64,000 nt of DNA from Aradus depressus (lineage: Eukaryota; Arthropoda; Insecta; Hemiptera; Aradidae). Positions within the stretch are counted from its first letter, which is position 1, and each line of letters starts with the position of its first letter. Of the stretch, positions 1-10,718 are shown in pieces. The stretch lies in NCBI GenBank assembly GCA_963662175.1, contig OY759215.1, positions 43,913,213 to 43,977,212 of the forward strand, read 5' to 3'. A program made the position numbers and the translations under genes. The notes beneath the pieces are model-generated. The model did no database searches. It worked only from the letters and a program-made list of their open reading frames with translations, and was not told the DNA's origin.

Positions 1-165
1 GTTCCAGAATATTTTGTTAATACTTCATCGGGTGAATATTCACTGTCAAATTTACATAATGGTTTATACCTCCTTTGACTGATTTGATATCCCAAATTCG
101 AAATTATTAAATTTTTTGTTATTGGAAAATTGTTTCTTATTCTATATTTTATTAATTTTTTTCAG

Positions 166-281
166 AAGGTGAGATTAACTTTGTTGGACATCCTTGTAAA
201 TGGTACAGAAGTAGCACTGCATGCCTGTCAACAAGAATTCAAGTGGGAAAAATGGAACTGCCCTGAGAAGCAATTCTATAA
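166..281 (+). CDS. Wnt8: Wnt8 exon (first in window)
   Basis: Acceptor TTTTTTCAG ends at 165 and donor GTATGT starts at 282. It encodes VNGTEVALHACQQEFKWEKW and then NCPEKQFY, the conserved first Wnt cysteine block. The exon ends in phase 2. Confidence 0.85.
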
Positions 282-3200
282 GTATGTATATTTACTCGTA
301 TAATTTATAATATAAAGAACGATCATGGTCGGCTTTGTTCGTATTTGCAGGTTCTTTGAAACATATAATAACTAATAATTTAAAAGATACAAATAGTTGT
401 ATATTGTAGTACTAAAATTAGTGTAGTTTACCCTATATTAATTATACAACAATTGTACTCTGCCATAATTGAAACGTAGCTCTTAAGAACCCAACTTAAA
501 GAATTCGCTTCCATCTCTGAGAAAATAACTTTATTATCCGTGAATAACTGTTTATATAAACTATGATTAGAACTATTTATTGATTTTAGTTTATATTCAT
601 TAATAAATTCATTTTTTTTCCATTTTACAATATCATTTTACCCTTTTATTCTGCCATCCGAAAACTCAGTAAACGGGCATTTAATCAGATTCTAAATATA
701 AGAAGAAATCTGGTGTGTTTCTGGGCAATTTTATACATTTTTTAATAAATAATTTGAAGGTTTTTTCAATATTAGTTAGTTTCAATATTAGTAGTCATAC
801 GATATCCCCAGATTTGAGACCCACAGCACAAACCACTATATAATCTATTTTGTCTGTGTTTAGGAGAGGAAGCCACAAGATCACCCGAGAGATGGGGTTC
901 ATCTCAGCCATCGTCGGAGCCGGTCTGTACTATTCATTGACAAGACGGTGTGCTCAGGGTGACCTGGAGGTGTGTCAGTGCCCGAACAGTCCTAACGGGA
1001 GCTGGAAGGAGTGTATGAAGAACCTGGAGGGGAGTCTCGGCAGCTTCATAGCTTCCATGGAGGGCTCCCAGGATGCTGCAGCCCTCGTCGACATTCACAA
1101 TTACAACCTTGGACAACAGGTAACCTTTTTGTAATAATAATACATTTATTTCCGTTAAACCATAGCATGGCAATATGATACGTCATAAGAATGTATACAT
1201 ACATTACAGATAGCTTATAATCAGTGCCGGATTAAACGAATAGGAGGCCCTAGGCCCTTAAAATTTTTGGGGCCCCCCCTTTTTTTACAAACTGCAATAA
1301 AATGTTTATTTATGCATTTAACAATGGATTTATATTATTTCTAAGGTACAAACATGAAATGATAATATTTTCAATATTTATAAGAAAAGTTCGACTAAAA
1401 AAGTATAACAAAAGTAGACATTTCGATTGAATCTGATGAGTGTTGTGTGTTTTATGTGTAAATATGGAATATAAATGATAACTCACCTTCGGCAAGCAAA
1501 CTGGTAGTGTTTTAATAAATATTATTCAATCCCTATTATTCAATATCAGTTAAAACACAACTCGATTCCACACTATTCAAATCAACATTCTTGTTTCGAT
1601 CATGAAACAAGAAAAGGTTGTGTTCTTGAGCGCGCAATTTGAAAGTAGAAACTTGAGATGAATAAACATGGAATCATGAATTGATTCAAAAAATTATTTG
1701 CCGTAAATACAATGGTAGATATGATGAATGTATAGATATAAAAAAATGATCAAACATAAATTTGATTCATTGGTAAATTTTTAATGAATAAAAAAAATTT
1801 ATAATTTTGAATTTTTCGGAATAAACTTTTTTTTTTTTTAAATCCATTTTCGATTTTTACAGGGGCCCTTCATCGACGGGGGCCCCAGGCCATGGCCTAG
1901 TCCGGCCTATTGGGTAATCCAGCACTGCTTATAATTGAGATACTTAAACAGATATTAACTCTTATTATGTGAGTCTGACACAAATGCAGTAGCATTAACA
2001 ATACTACTAAATAATAAAATGAAATTAATAATTAATACTAGAAAATACAGATAGATATCATAATTATAAGAAGTATTTTGTAAAAAAACCTACTATATAT
2101 ATATATCTTACAAGCAATAAATTAAATTATATTATTCTTAATTTTCAAGCTTACAGTAAAAAATAAATTGTTAATTTTTTTAACATATATGCTTGAAAAA
2201 AAAATGCGTTCTGGGTCAAATTTTGGTCTATTACTAGAAAATACAGTAAAAAAAGTTTTCATTTAATTAAAATTAAGATAATTGATTACTTTTCCGAAAG
2301 TGTTTTTTTCACGAGATTTCGGGATGTTCTTACGGAGGGGCGTAGGAAGGGTCCTCAGGTCACAATGTCCGATATATAGAAAAGAGAAAAAAATCAAAAT
2401 AACAACGATTATTATACATAAAAAAGAAAATAAGAAAAATAAATTAGTATATAAATAATAAAAAATGTTGATTAAAACCTAGATTCGACAGAGCTTTTAG
2501 ACAGGATATCTATAAGTTTTCAAACTTAGAACGAATCTTCTGTCTGGAATAAATTAAAATATTATAGTATCAGACCACACACTAAAGGGTTTCATAGGTT
2601 AACAATGTTGATTAATAGTACTATTTAGGTTTTCCCTTTCAATTATAAAGAAATTAATAATAATAAATAAACAATGGCTTTTAACGTTATTATTTATATC
2701 AATTAATTGTGTAATTTGTGTGTATTTCAGGTAGCTAAAAGCACGTTCAAGGAGCAGTGTAAATGTCACGGTATCACAGGGTCTTGCTCCGTGAAGACGT
2801 GTTGGGAGCAGCTTCCTTCCTTCTCCAAGATAGCTGCCGTTCTCAAGAAGAAGTACCATCGGGCCCTGAGGGTCCGGCCCAGGAACCGGCATCTCAGCCA
2901 AGACGAGATCCGGGACCACAAGAACAATATTATCTTCCTCGTCGATTCTCCTGACTACTGCAAACCACAGGCCATCCCTGGTAACCACCCTTATATCTTT
3001 ATAGAAGAATACTACCCTGTTAAGGATAATACGATATTAATAGAATTATACTATCTGATTTTAATATAGGTATCATCCAAAATAATTTTAGAAAATAAAA
3101 ATGCATTTCATTTAATTATATACATTATATTTTTGGATAGAGCGATCTGGTTCTCTATTCTTGAAGCTCTACCATCTACACCGAAAACATACAATAACGA

Positions 3201-3537
3201 TGCAAACAATCAGTCGATACGTAAACATCCTTCTCATTCAAAGTTTTGGTTTTTTTTTTCAGAGTGGACGGGGACAGAGGGTCGAATCTGCTCGAAAGGC
3301 CCCCATGGGGATGATGTGGACTCTTCAGAGAAGCGCTCCTGCCGAGAGCTGTGTCGGACCTGTGGACACCAGGTAAAGAGATACACTACCAAGACGATAG
3401 ACCGGTGCAACTGTAACTTCATCTACTGCTGCGAAGTGAAGTGTGATGTCTGTCGGATGGAAGAGACCGTTTATAGGTGTGATGCCAGGCCAAAGGTTCT
3501 CCGACGACGAAGGACAACCGCCGCTAACATAGAGTAG
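166..3537 (+). CDS. Wnt8: Wnt ligand, Wnt8/WntD-like, 3' four exons (5' end outside window)
   Basis: Secreted cysteine-rich Wnt morphogen that would bind Frizzled receptors. Exons: 166-281, 864-1119, 2731-2980, 3263-3537; all junctions are GT-AG and phases agree, giving 298 residues plus stop. Visible Wnt hallmarks are the ACQQEFKWEKWNC block, the GFISAIVGAG..YSLTRRC block, the thumb-loop motif CKCHGITGSCSVKTCW, FLVDSPDYC, and the C-terminal finger with RCNCNF..CCEVKCDVC. The strings DSPDYC, GTEGR.C and E(K/R)RSC.. LC..CG resemble remembered Wnt8 sequences more than other subfamilies, so I call it Wnt8/WntD-like; a phylogeny could shift the subfamily. The porcupine acylation serine in CHG.SGSC is threonine here (codon 2776-2778). 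The signal peptide and roughly 40-60 N-terminal residues must lie before base 1. The gene converges on HPS3. Confidence 0.88.
282..863 (+). other. Wnt8 intron
   Basis: GT-AG intron of 582 bases, AT-rich. I see no recognisable element or coding potential in it. Confidence 0.75.
864..1119 (+). CDS. Wnt8: Wnt8 exon (second in window)
   Basis: Acceptor GTTTAG ends at 863; donor CAG|GTAACC follows 1119. It encodes the conserved AI..AG...SLTRRCAQGDLEVCQC segment and the WKEC..N region, ending LVDIHNYNLGQQ in phase 0. It is markedly more GC-rich than the introns. Confidence 0.9.
1131..1985 (-). repeat. LINE/SINE-tail repeat (family D), split by a hAT insertion
   Basis: Read on the - strand this copy matches 22380-22513, 22975-23107 and the - strand of 41713-41860. 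Shared features are a 'TCTAAGATTTAATATCGGTT'-like block, 'GACGTATCATATTGCCAT', and an ending in GGAAATAAATATTATTATTA, a typical (ATT)n tail of a non-LTR element. The pieces are 1131-1221 and 1928-1985, separated by the element at 1222-1927. Confidence 0.6.
1222..1927. mobile_element. hAT-type non-autonomous DNA element with 8-bp TSD
   Basis: Terminal inverted repeats begin CAGTGCCGGATTA on the left and CAGTGCTGGATTA on the right (reverse complement), followed on both sides by AATAGG and CTAGGCC. The 8-bp duplication CTTATAAT lies at 1214-1221 and 1928-1935. CAG-type termini plus an 8-bp duplication fit the hAT superfamily. There is no transposase ORF and the interior is AT-rich, so it is a MITE-like derivative. 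Confidence 0.85.
2731..2980 (+). CDS. Wnt8: Wnt8 exon (third in window)
   Basis: Acceptor TTTCAG ends at 2730; donor G|GTAACC after 2980, phase 1. It carries the acylation-site thumb motif (threonine at 2776-2778) and the FLVDSPDYC motif. Confidence 0.92.
3263..3537 (+). CDS. Wnt8: Wnt8 terminal exon with stop
   Basis: Acceptor after a T-rich tract ending CAG|AG near 3262. It encodes the C-terminal cysteine-rich finger and a basic tail, VLRRRRTTAANIE, followed by TAG at 3535-3537. Confidence 0.92.
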
Positions 3538-4080
3538 TTATGAGCATCAGGTGAGAATTTCTTCTAACTTAATTAATAGTCCAGTATGTTTGCTCTAACA
3601 TCAACGGGCAAACTGCTGTTCCGATCTTTAAGTGTAGTATCATTAAGAGCTTGGTTGAAACATGAGAATCCCTCAGCGGGGTTGAATGGTCTGAAAAAAC
3701 ACATTGGTGACGGTTTCTGTCCTGGGAGTGGTTGTTCGAAGGTTAAACTAGCTTATCATTTGAAGCGGTGTCGAACTCAGTTTGACCAACCTGTTACTTC
3801 AGTTAGGTTAGCTATCCGTACTATTACTCGGGATAGAGGACCGATCTCGTAATCCAGAATTGCGTGAGTGAATACCATATTAAAAAGTACAATTTTTAGT
3901 AATTGTCTTTTAATTCTAAAACGTCTACGAAAAGTTCAGTGATTATACTTTTACAGATACAGACCGAAAAGTTTTTAACGGAAAAAGCAACTTTATATTA
4001 TACTAGCTACTAGTCGTATCATTCAGCATTTACAGATCATAACTTCTTTTAGGTTTTGGCATTTTGTAACCTTTGTATCG
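3538..4080 (+). other. Wnt8 3' flank / probable 3' UTR with small ORF
   Basis: Moderately GC-rich sequence after the Wnt8 stop, with an 88-codon ORF at 3586-3852 (contains CPGSGCSKVKLAYHLKRC). I recognise no family. It is most simply 3' UTR or old repeat sequence. A GT donor-like site (CAG|GTGAGA) at about 3550 could indicate splicing in the UTR. Confidence 0.4.
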
Positions 4081-4215
4081 GGGGCCATGGTGGCCGTGCG
4101 GGGAGTTTTATTTCGTAGATAGAACTCCCTCCCCCAGGGCCATAGGTATCGTAATTAACTAGCTAACACTGTGATATGGCTAAAATGCATCGTACATAAG
4201 GCCAAAAAATAAAGA
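4081..4215 (+). mobile_element. tRNA-derived SINE family A, internally deleted copy
   Basis: It starts GGGGCCATGGTGGCCGTGCG and then jumps directly to AGTTTTATTTCGTAGA..AGAACTCCCTCCC..., ending GCACCGTACATAAGGC-like plus A-rich tail. Compared with the full copy at 50494-50699, the part carrying the B box is missing. Confidence 0.75.
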
Positions 4216-7200
4216 CCTTTGTATCAATCTCACAAAAATGGATTAGTACTACATCTTTCAAAACAAAATCAAAACCTGAATTGAAGACAGAACGCAAGTA
4301 TTAAATGTTACAAAAGCACAATAAATGTAACAAATTAATAAACCAAAATCTGAATTGAAAACTGAACGTAATTGAATGTATCAAAAGAACAATAAATGTT
4401 CAAAATTACAAATGCATCCGGTTAGTAAAGCGTGATAATATGCAGCCTTCCTTGAAAAATATTCTAAATGTCTATTCTGTAGATGGAAACCGCATCGAAA
4501 TGTACGCAATTACACAAAGATATTCAGTTAGCTACACACAAATCGTATTTTATAGAAGTTGAGATAGCTGGGGTTGACGGTAAACAAGTAGGGACCTCCA
4601 ATGGTTTTAACACTCTCCCAGGCCTTTCACAAAAGAGAAGACATACACTCCCATTTCTCTTGGCAAATCTTCTGTCCAGGAAGTGAGTTGCCGTCTCCTA
4701 TTTTTCAGCATTGATCGCACATGGATCCTCCCCGTTTTACTTCTATGATTTGTGTGCTGTCCTGATTCCTACTATTTGCTGAAGATTGCTCCTTTTGAAG
4801 TTACATATCCCATTCGCCCACATCTTAAAATCCTCTATCAGGAACATCTTTGACTGTCTGCATGTTCTTTCTCTCTAAGACCTTGACATTACACTTCATC
4901 GCTCAATTATAGTTCTCTTCAAAACCGTGCTCAACTCGAAAAGTTCTTTCTTTCTTTCTCTTTCCAATGAAAAGTATTAACTTTGTCTTGTTTGGGCTAG
5001 CAGTTTAGTCTCTTCTCCCCGCAGACAACTTTCTACCACAAACTTTGTTATTACCTAAAAATATTTCAATCGTTCTTCTCTTTTGCGGCCGCCGGGACAG
5101 CTTCCTTTCCACAACTTTCTCACTGGGTTCATTTATTCTTTTCCACGATTCTATTCTGCTACTACTCCTGAAATATTTTTAGCAACATGAAAACAATGCG
5201 AAGATTGTGACCTTGGTCGATCCCGAAATATTTACACGAAGGATGGATAATAGTATGTCCCCTACCCTTTTAATTAGGTTGAATGTATTCGACATCTATT
5301 GCGCGAATAGAATAACTATTCAATGAATGTTTCAGTTACCAGATCATGAGGAAGTACATCATGAAATTATGCGAATAATTCTCTTCGACAAAGAATTCAG
5401 GGTGAAGAAAAATTGTATTTGGATGCCACAGATTTTCCTTTTCATAAGGAAGTATTTATTCCTTTTTTTTTTTTTTTTTTTTTTTATATATCAGTATCTT
5501 TTTTTAAATACCTGCATAATTTATGTATTATTATTAAAAGATGCATTTAATTTGCTCTAAAGGAGGTTTGTATTTGGTAATAGTGGGAGAGTGAGTGAGG
5601 ATATGTATAAATAAGAATTTTTCCTCCTAAAAAAAATTGTAGTAATAGGATTTTTTTAGGGTAGAATAAATGTATGATGATAATACTGTATTATTTATGT
5701 CCATGTATTTATTTATATTGTTGAAGTATTTTGATTGCGAATAGTAATTAATTTAATTAAGGTACTCTTTGAATTGCACCAGTTATATAATATAACTGAT
5801 TAGTTTATATATAACTGATTAGTTTATAAGCCGCGTTTATAAATATATTTGTTGATAATTGTATATAAATGCTGATGTTTTATATTAAAATGAATTTAAA
5901 TTTAAGTTAATTTATGAATTAAATTGTTGCAGTTGTAAATAGGTATTAAATATATAAAAATATAAATTTTTAAGCGATTTTTTTTATTTTTTTTATTTTG
6001 TTCACTGCCTTTTTTTTAGTCTAACTATTTTCAGTCATTAGTTTCCGGACTACAATTAGTTTGAATTTTTCTTTAATTTTTAGTGTTCCGTGGAAAACCC
6101 AATGAAGAAACGTTGTAACGAACTGTGGGTGTCAATTTCTGTGATATCTGTCCGTCTTTTTAGAGACCAAACCGTATAAGCGAGGAAGTTGCGGTCTGAA
6201 ATATCCAGAAATACAGTCGAATGCCTAGAAATATCATCAGACTTTTACCTCCCCCAATGGGGACAACAATTAGAGGGCCACAAAAACAAAAATATTTTTG
6301 TGAAAATAATAAGTCGTCATATCAAAGCTTACTGTATATATATATATTTTTTAATTTTATATTTTTAATATGTTGGCTGTGATGCATCCTTTAGTTCTTC
6401 CCCTACCCTCTCGATTCTAGGGGCAGTTACCCTTCAAATTGTGAAAAATATTTGAACAATTTGCAAGAATCATTCAAAAACAAAAAATAACTAAATTGGA
6501 TGGAAACCTAAAAAAAAACCTTGAAAGTCTTTAAAATTAAAATATTTACTATCTTTAAATTGTTTCCCCAATTTCAGAGGTTATTTTTAGCAATAATCTG
6601 TATATCTATTGAATTCCATGCGAAATACAAAAATTATACGTAAGTCCAGCTATGTCGACAAGTTCGCGTCATTTCTACAACAATTTTTATATTTCTTTCA
6701 ATGAAATCTTGAAATGGACACCCATGGGAAGGAATGATGCACTCTCGAAGGTATGACTTGGAAAGTAAATTAAATTCACAACAAATTAAATAATATATAT
6801 TTATTGGTCTAAAGATCTTTTACACAATATTATAATAGTATAGTATATTTTTCCAGATCTGTTTCAGATTAAGTAATTATATCATCTGCATGAACTACAT
6901 GTCAATTCTCCCTATTTAAGGGAAATTAACTCAACCAAATAGAATAACATTTATTTTACTTTCAACAAAAATAAAACTAGTTTGATATAGAGACTCACAG
7001 AGCACATATTATTTAGTTTCAATTGAGATTATTAAGCGTAATAATTCATAAATCTATAAAAAAAACATGATAAAGTATAATTATATGTCATTGAGAGGCT
7101 AGGTGGTTTATATAATATATAGAAATGTATCTCTTTAAAAAGCAACAATACACCTCCAATAACTGGAGCAAAATATAATAAATAAATTAATTAGGAGAGA

Positions 7201-7300
7201 AAATATGGCTTTAATATTACAAAATAAGGTCTGAGAAATATTTTCTGAGCATATAATAAAAATGGCAAATAGGGAGAGAAAAAAAACTCCCCTAAAATGA
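4216..7300. other. Intergenic AT-rich DNA, no gene seen
   Basis: No supported gene. It includes a 67-codon ORF at 4483-4686 of unknown meaning, a pyrimidine-rich stretch near 4700-5160 that may be an old repeat, a poly-T run near 5463-5485 and a short (TA)n at about 6336. AATAAA-like hexamers occur at 4208 and 4321, but their use by Wnt8 cannot be judged. Confidence 0.6.
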
Positions 7301-7304
7301 TTTA

Positions 7305-7500
7305 ATCAATTAACTTTTAGCTAACCCTCCAAAACCAGTCGACCCGTCTCGTTAATAAATATTTGAGTTACATAGGGGCTTATAAATCCTTATACTAAAT
7401 TTTGTGTCGATACATTCATTACATGAGCAGTTTTTGAGTTGAGCCCCCTTCCCTTCGGCCTATTTCGCTGAACATTAACCCGATATATTTTCATATCCCC
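7305..7500 (-). repeat. Family C dispersed repeat, fragment
   Basis: Shares TTTGTGTCGATACATTCATT, the AGTTTTTGAGTTGAGCCCCC block and CCCTTCGGCC with the other family C copies (for example 11335-11900), in the - orientation. Confidence 0.65.
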
Positions 7501-8114
7501 TCTTCTCTATGGCTATCTACTCTGGAGAGGAGCTCCGAATATACAGAAATTGTTGAATTTGCTAAAATAGTCTTGGGATCATGGCAGGCGCCCATAGCAA
7601 AGAACACTACAAACCACTGTTCTCATAATCCGTTACTCTATCCCTAAAAAATATAACGTCGGAGTAAATAAGACTTTTTTTTAAAAAATAAACTCCCTGA
7701 AGAAACTTCCAAGTTGAGGAACGCGGACATATTGTGGAAAATTGTAATAAATAAATAAAACAAACTTAGATATATCTTTAGTGGAATAGACAATATTTCA
7801 AAAATAAGTTTGTTCTATTTCTTCCCTGAAGAAATTCAGAATTTGAACAGTAATAAATTCAAAATCAAAAGTTAAAAAAACTACTATGAAACAATGTATT
7901 TTATAATGTAAATTATTTTTTTATTGTGATTTTACTAAGAATATTATGTAATTTTCATCACTGATTTTCTTGACGTATTCTGTCAAGTCTGTTGACTTTT
8001 AACGAATAAAATTATAAAAAATTGAAAAAAGGTTTTTCGTTGGAGTTCTGTGAGAAAAACAAAAAAAAATCAGTATTGAACTGATTCCAGGTCTACTTTG
8101 TGAAAATTCAGAAT

Positions 8115-8366
8115 GAACAGGATAAAGGAATATTCACACACTAAAGGAAATATAAATTCCAAACACTACTTGTCAATATTTTCACTATATTGGTCAAAAT
8201 TACACGACTATAGTTTCGCCTCTTACTGCATTATCGAGTTCACTTGATAATGCCGTAAGAGGCGAAACTATAGTCGTGTAATTTTGACCAATATAGTGAA
8301 AATATTGACAAGTAGTGTTTGGAGTTTATATTTCCTTTAGTGTGTAAATATTCCTTTATCCTGTTC
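8115..8366. repeat. Long near-perfect hairpin (foldback element)
   Basis: Two arms of about 120 bases, GAACAGGATAAAGGAATATT... at 8115 and its reverse complement ending ...CCTTTATCCTGTTC at 8366, separated by about 10 bases around GAGTTCACTT. Only a handful of mismatches are visible. Confidence 0.9.
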
Positions 8367-8367
8367 A

Positions 8368-8422
8368 AAAAAAAATCAATATTCACGAAATTAGTGAATT
8401 TCGTGAATATTGATTTTTTTTT
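8368..8422. repeat. Second, shorter perfect hairpin
   Basis: AATCAATATTCACGAAATT, a 4-base loop (AGTG), then its exact complement, flanked by A-run and T-run. It directly adjoins the larger hairpin. Confidence 0.9.
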
Positions 8423-9345
8423 ATTATTACAACATATTGACATTTTCAACCTATACACACTTCTTTCAAGATACACAAAAATTCAACACAAAACCTGTAA
8501 TTTTCGCATGAAAATAAGAATGAACCACTAGATCTCTCAATGACTCGTATAATAACGTGATACATACATCCTATTTTGTTATAAGACATTAAATAAATAA
8601 TGAAATGTTGTCATTAGGACACAAAAATTGACATACACTGAAAACACGGTATACAGTTCAGTCAAAAATGTGCAGAGAGAAATATAACATTTTGTTATGT
8701 TATTATTTAAATCTTTATAACAATAAACTCTTTCTAATAAAACAACACAATTCCTAATGTATACACTTCTGAAATTAGTTAAGTAGAAATAATAGAAACC
8801 TTTGGAAAACATTAATACATACAAAAGGGTAACATGCCGAATAGGAAAACCTCGACACGACATGAAAAATTTAAGGAATTATCCTGTTGACTTAACAATA
8901 ATGTGCGAAGGAAGATACCAATGGAAGATGTCAACTTTTCAAAAAGGGTTTTCACTTTATCAAATTTTATATTTATAAAGTTGAAGTTTTAGCTCACAAG
9001 AACATGAGGAAGACTTTTTACTTTTCTGAAGACTTAACAATTTGAAGATCCTTGAAAGTTCTTCAAGTGTATATATTTTTAGTAATTTCCAGGTTTTATA
9101 GTCGGAGACCAGAAAAAAAACATGGTTTCGGTCGTGTGTCTGGCAGTCTGTGAGCGCTTCATACAAAAACTCATGCATAGCAAGATCAAATTATTACTAT
9201 TGTGTCAGCTATGACAGACAGGAGCATTATAAACGGTTTCAGAAAAATACAAAAAGCAAATTATGTCATATATATTTAGTTGATAGGATATCGAATTGGT
9301 AGGTTTTGACAGAACAAACATAACGAAAGTATGTTTTTCAAGATT
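8423..9345. other. Intergenic AT-rich DNA, no gene seen
   Basis: No supported gene. A CTGTGAGCGCTTCA string near 9150 resembles pieces at 31905 and 60455, suggesting an old dispersed repeat. Confidence 0.55.
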
Positions 9346-9352
9346 TTAAAAC

Positions 9353-9473
9353 TAATACAGCTCGGATCAAGACGCCCGAAAAGAACATTTTATTTCTTTA
9401 TTTTTTCTGAATATGTTTAAGGATGTATATTAAATATATGTTCTTTTCGGGCGTCTTGATCCGAGCTGTATTA
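9353..9473. repeat. Inverted repeat with 35-base perfect arms
   Basis: Left arm TAATACAGCTCGGATCAAGA... at 9353-9387 and its reverse complement at 9439-9473, with a 51-base spacer. The sequence following the right arm (AACAACCATAATCTGCGTAA) recurs at 9726, so the locus also contains a degenerate direct duplication (about 9283-9530 versus 9608-9780). Confidence 0.85.
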
Positions 9474-9780
9474 AATTTTAACAACCATAATCTGCGTAAT
9501 AGCATTATATTATCTATCATAGAGCATCTATCTTGGCAGGGTTTCGTGCTCGCGATCTCAAAGAAATTTAAAAAAAATAAACAAGCTTCTGTCATACATA
9601 AAAACGTTGATAAGATATCGAATTGAACATATATTTTTTTTGCAATGCTTTGCTTTCATCAGAACGTTCGAAAAGATAATTTTATTAATTTATTTTTTCA
9701 GGATCTGTTTAAGGGATGTATATTTAACAACCATAATCTCCGTGATAACATTATATTAATACTGAGCACCTTGAGATATA

Positions 9781-10556
9781 CCTAATTATATTTTATAATT
9801 AAGCATTTTTTAAACATTTGTTCGTGATTATCTATTGGTGGTACAAGAAAAGTGTGATCAAAATTAATTAAAATTCTCAACGAAAAATGTTCTATTCATT
9901 TTTCCTCAATAAAGCAAGCGTTTCGGAGCAAATGCAGTATGCTAATAGTACTCCCAGAGCGTTTTTTTAAATTTGATCTGAAACGCCTACAGACACGACA
10001 AAATGTCATATGATCTTACTTGTAGGCCAGCACTCGTTTTCCCAATTTTTGCTATAACAGCTTCAATTTTTACAAATGTACATGATGCACTTTTCGGTGA
10101 TAAATGCAGAGATAATTGTACATAGATGTAAGATGTAAAACACTAAAATAACACCGATGATGATGTTCAAAAGTTAATGTCTCAGTCACTGAATTTGACG
10201 TTAACCAGAAAACATATTTTTATTATCATATTAGTCAAATTACTCAGTAATTTGTCAATAAAGACTTAATAAATAAAATGTCTTCCTAATATTAACAACA
10301 TATATGAGAAATGTTTCTTATTAACTAAAACTATGCAAGGCGTTTCATTAACAACAATAAAAAATATTATACTACAAATTCACTTAAGTTATTTTCGAAA
10401 TATAACTGATCAAAAAAAAAACGAACTTCTATGCACCACTGGATGCGCAATGATAAATTTGTACCGATTTATTATATAATTTTTCTATCAGACTACTTCA
10501 TAGTGAACATTGGAAAATCCACAGTTAATGTAACATCATACCATGTATGATTTATT
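9781..10556. other. Intergenic AT-rich DNA, no gene seen
   Basis: No ORF, repeat or RNA gene that I can support. Confidence 0.6.
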
Positions 10557-10718
10557 ATAAAGAAAACACGAATGTTTTTTTAATATTGTCTATTTCACAA
10601 GATATATATAGATATATAAGTCGTGGCTGAAGATGGTAGCAATACCGAAAGTACTCCCATATATTTTATATATCTTGTGAAATAGACAATATTAAAAAAC
10701 ATTCGTGTTTTCTTTATA
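10557..10718. mobile_element. Foldback element with hammerhead-like core (copy 1)
   Basis: Arms of about 50 bases (ATAAAGAAAACACGAATGTT... and its complement ending at 10718) flank a core on the + strand at 10623-10660. The core reads GTGG, CTGAAGA, T, GGTA, GCAA, TACC, GAA, AGT, ACT, C, CCAT. This can form three helices around CUGANGA and GAAA, as in a type-I hammerhead ribozyme: helix I GUGG/CCAU (one wobble), helix II GGUA/UACC with a GCAA tetraloop, helix III AGU/ACU. It departs from consensus by one extra U after CUGAAGA. Confidence 0.6.

Larger units (their letters stand above)
1120..2730 (+). other. Wnt8 intron holding nested repeats
   Basis: A 1.6-kb intron. Its first 0.9 kb is an old LINE/SINE-tail copy split by a 706-bp hAT-type element (listed separately). 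From about 1990 to 2730 it is AT-rich with nothing recognisable. Confidence 0.75.

Noticed and set aside
2599..2988. 129-codon - strand ORF opposite the Wnt8 exon
   Set aside because: It is a shadow of the conserved coding exon on the + strand.
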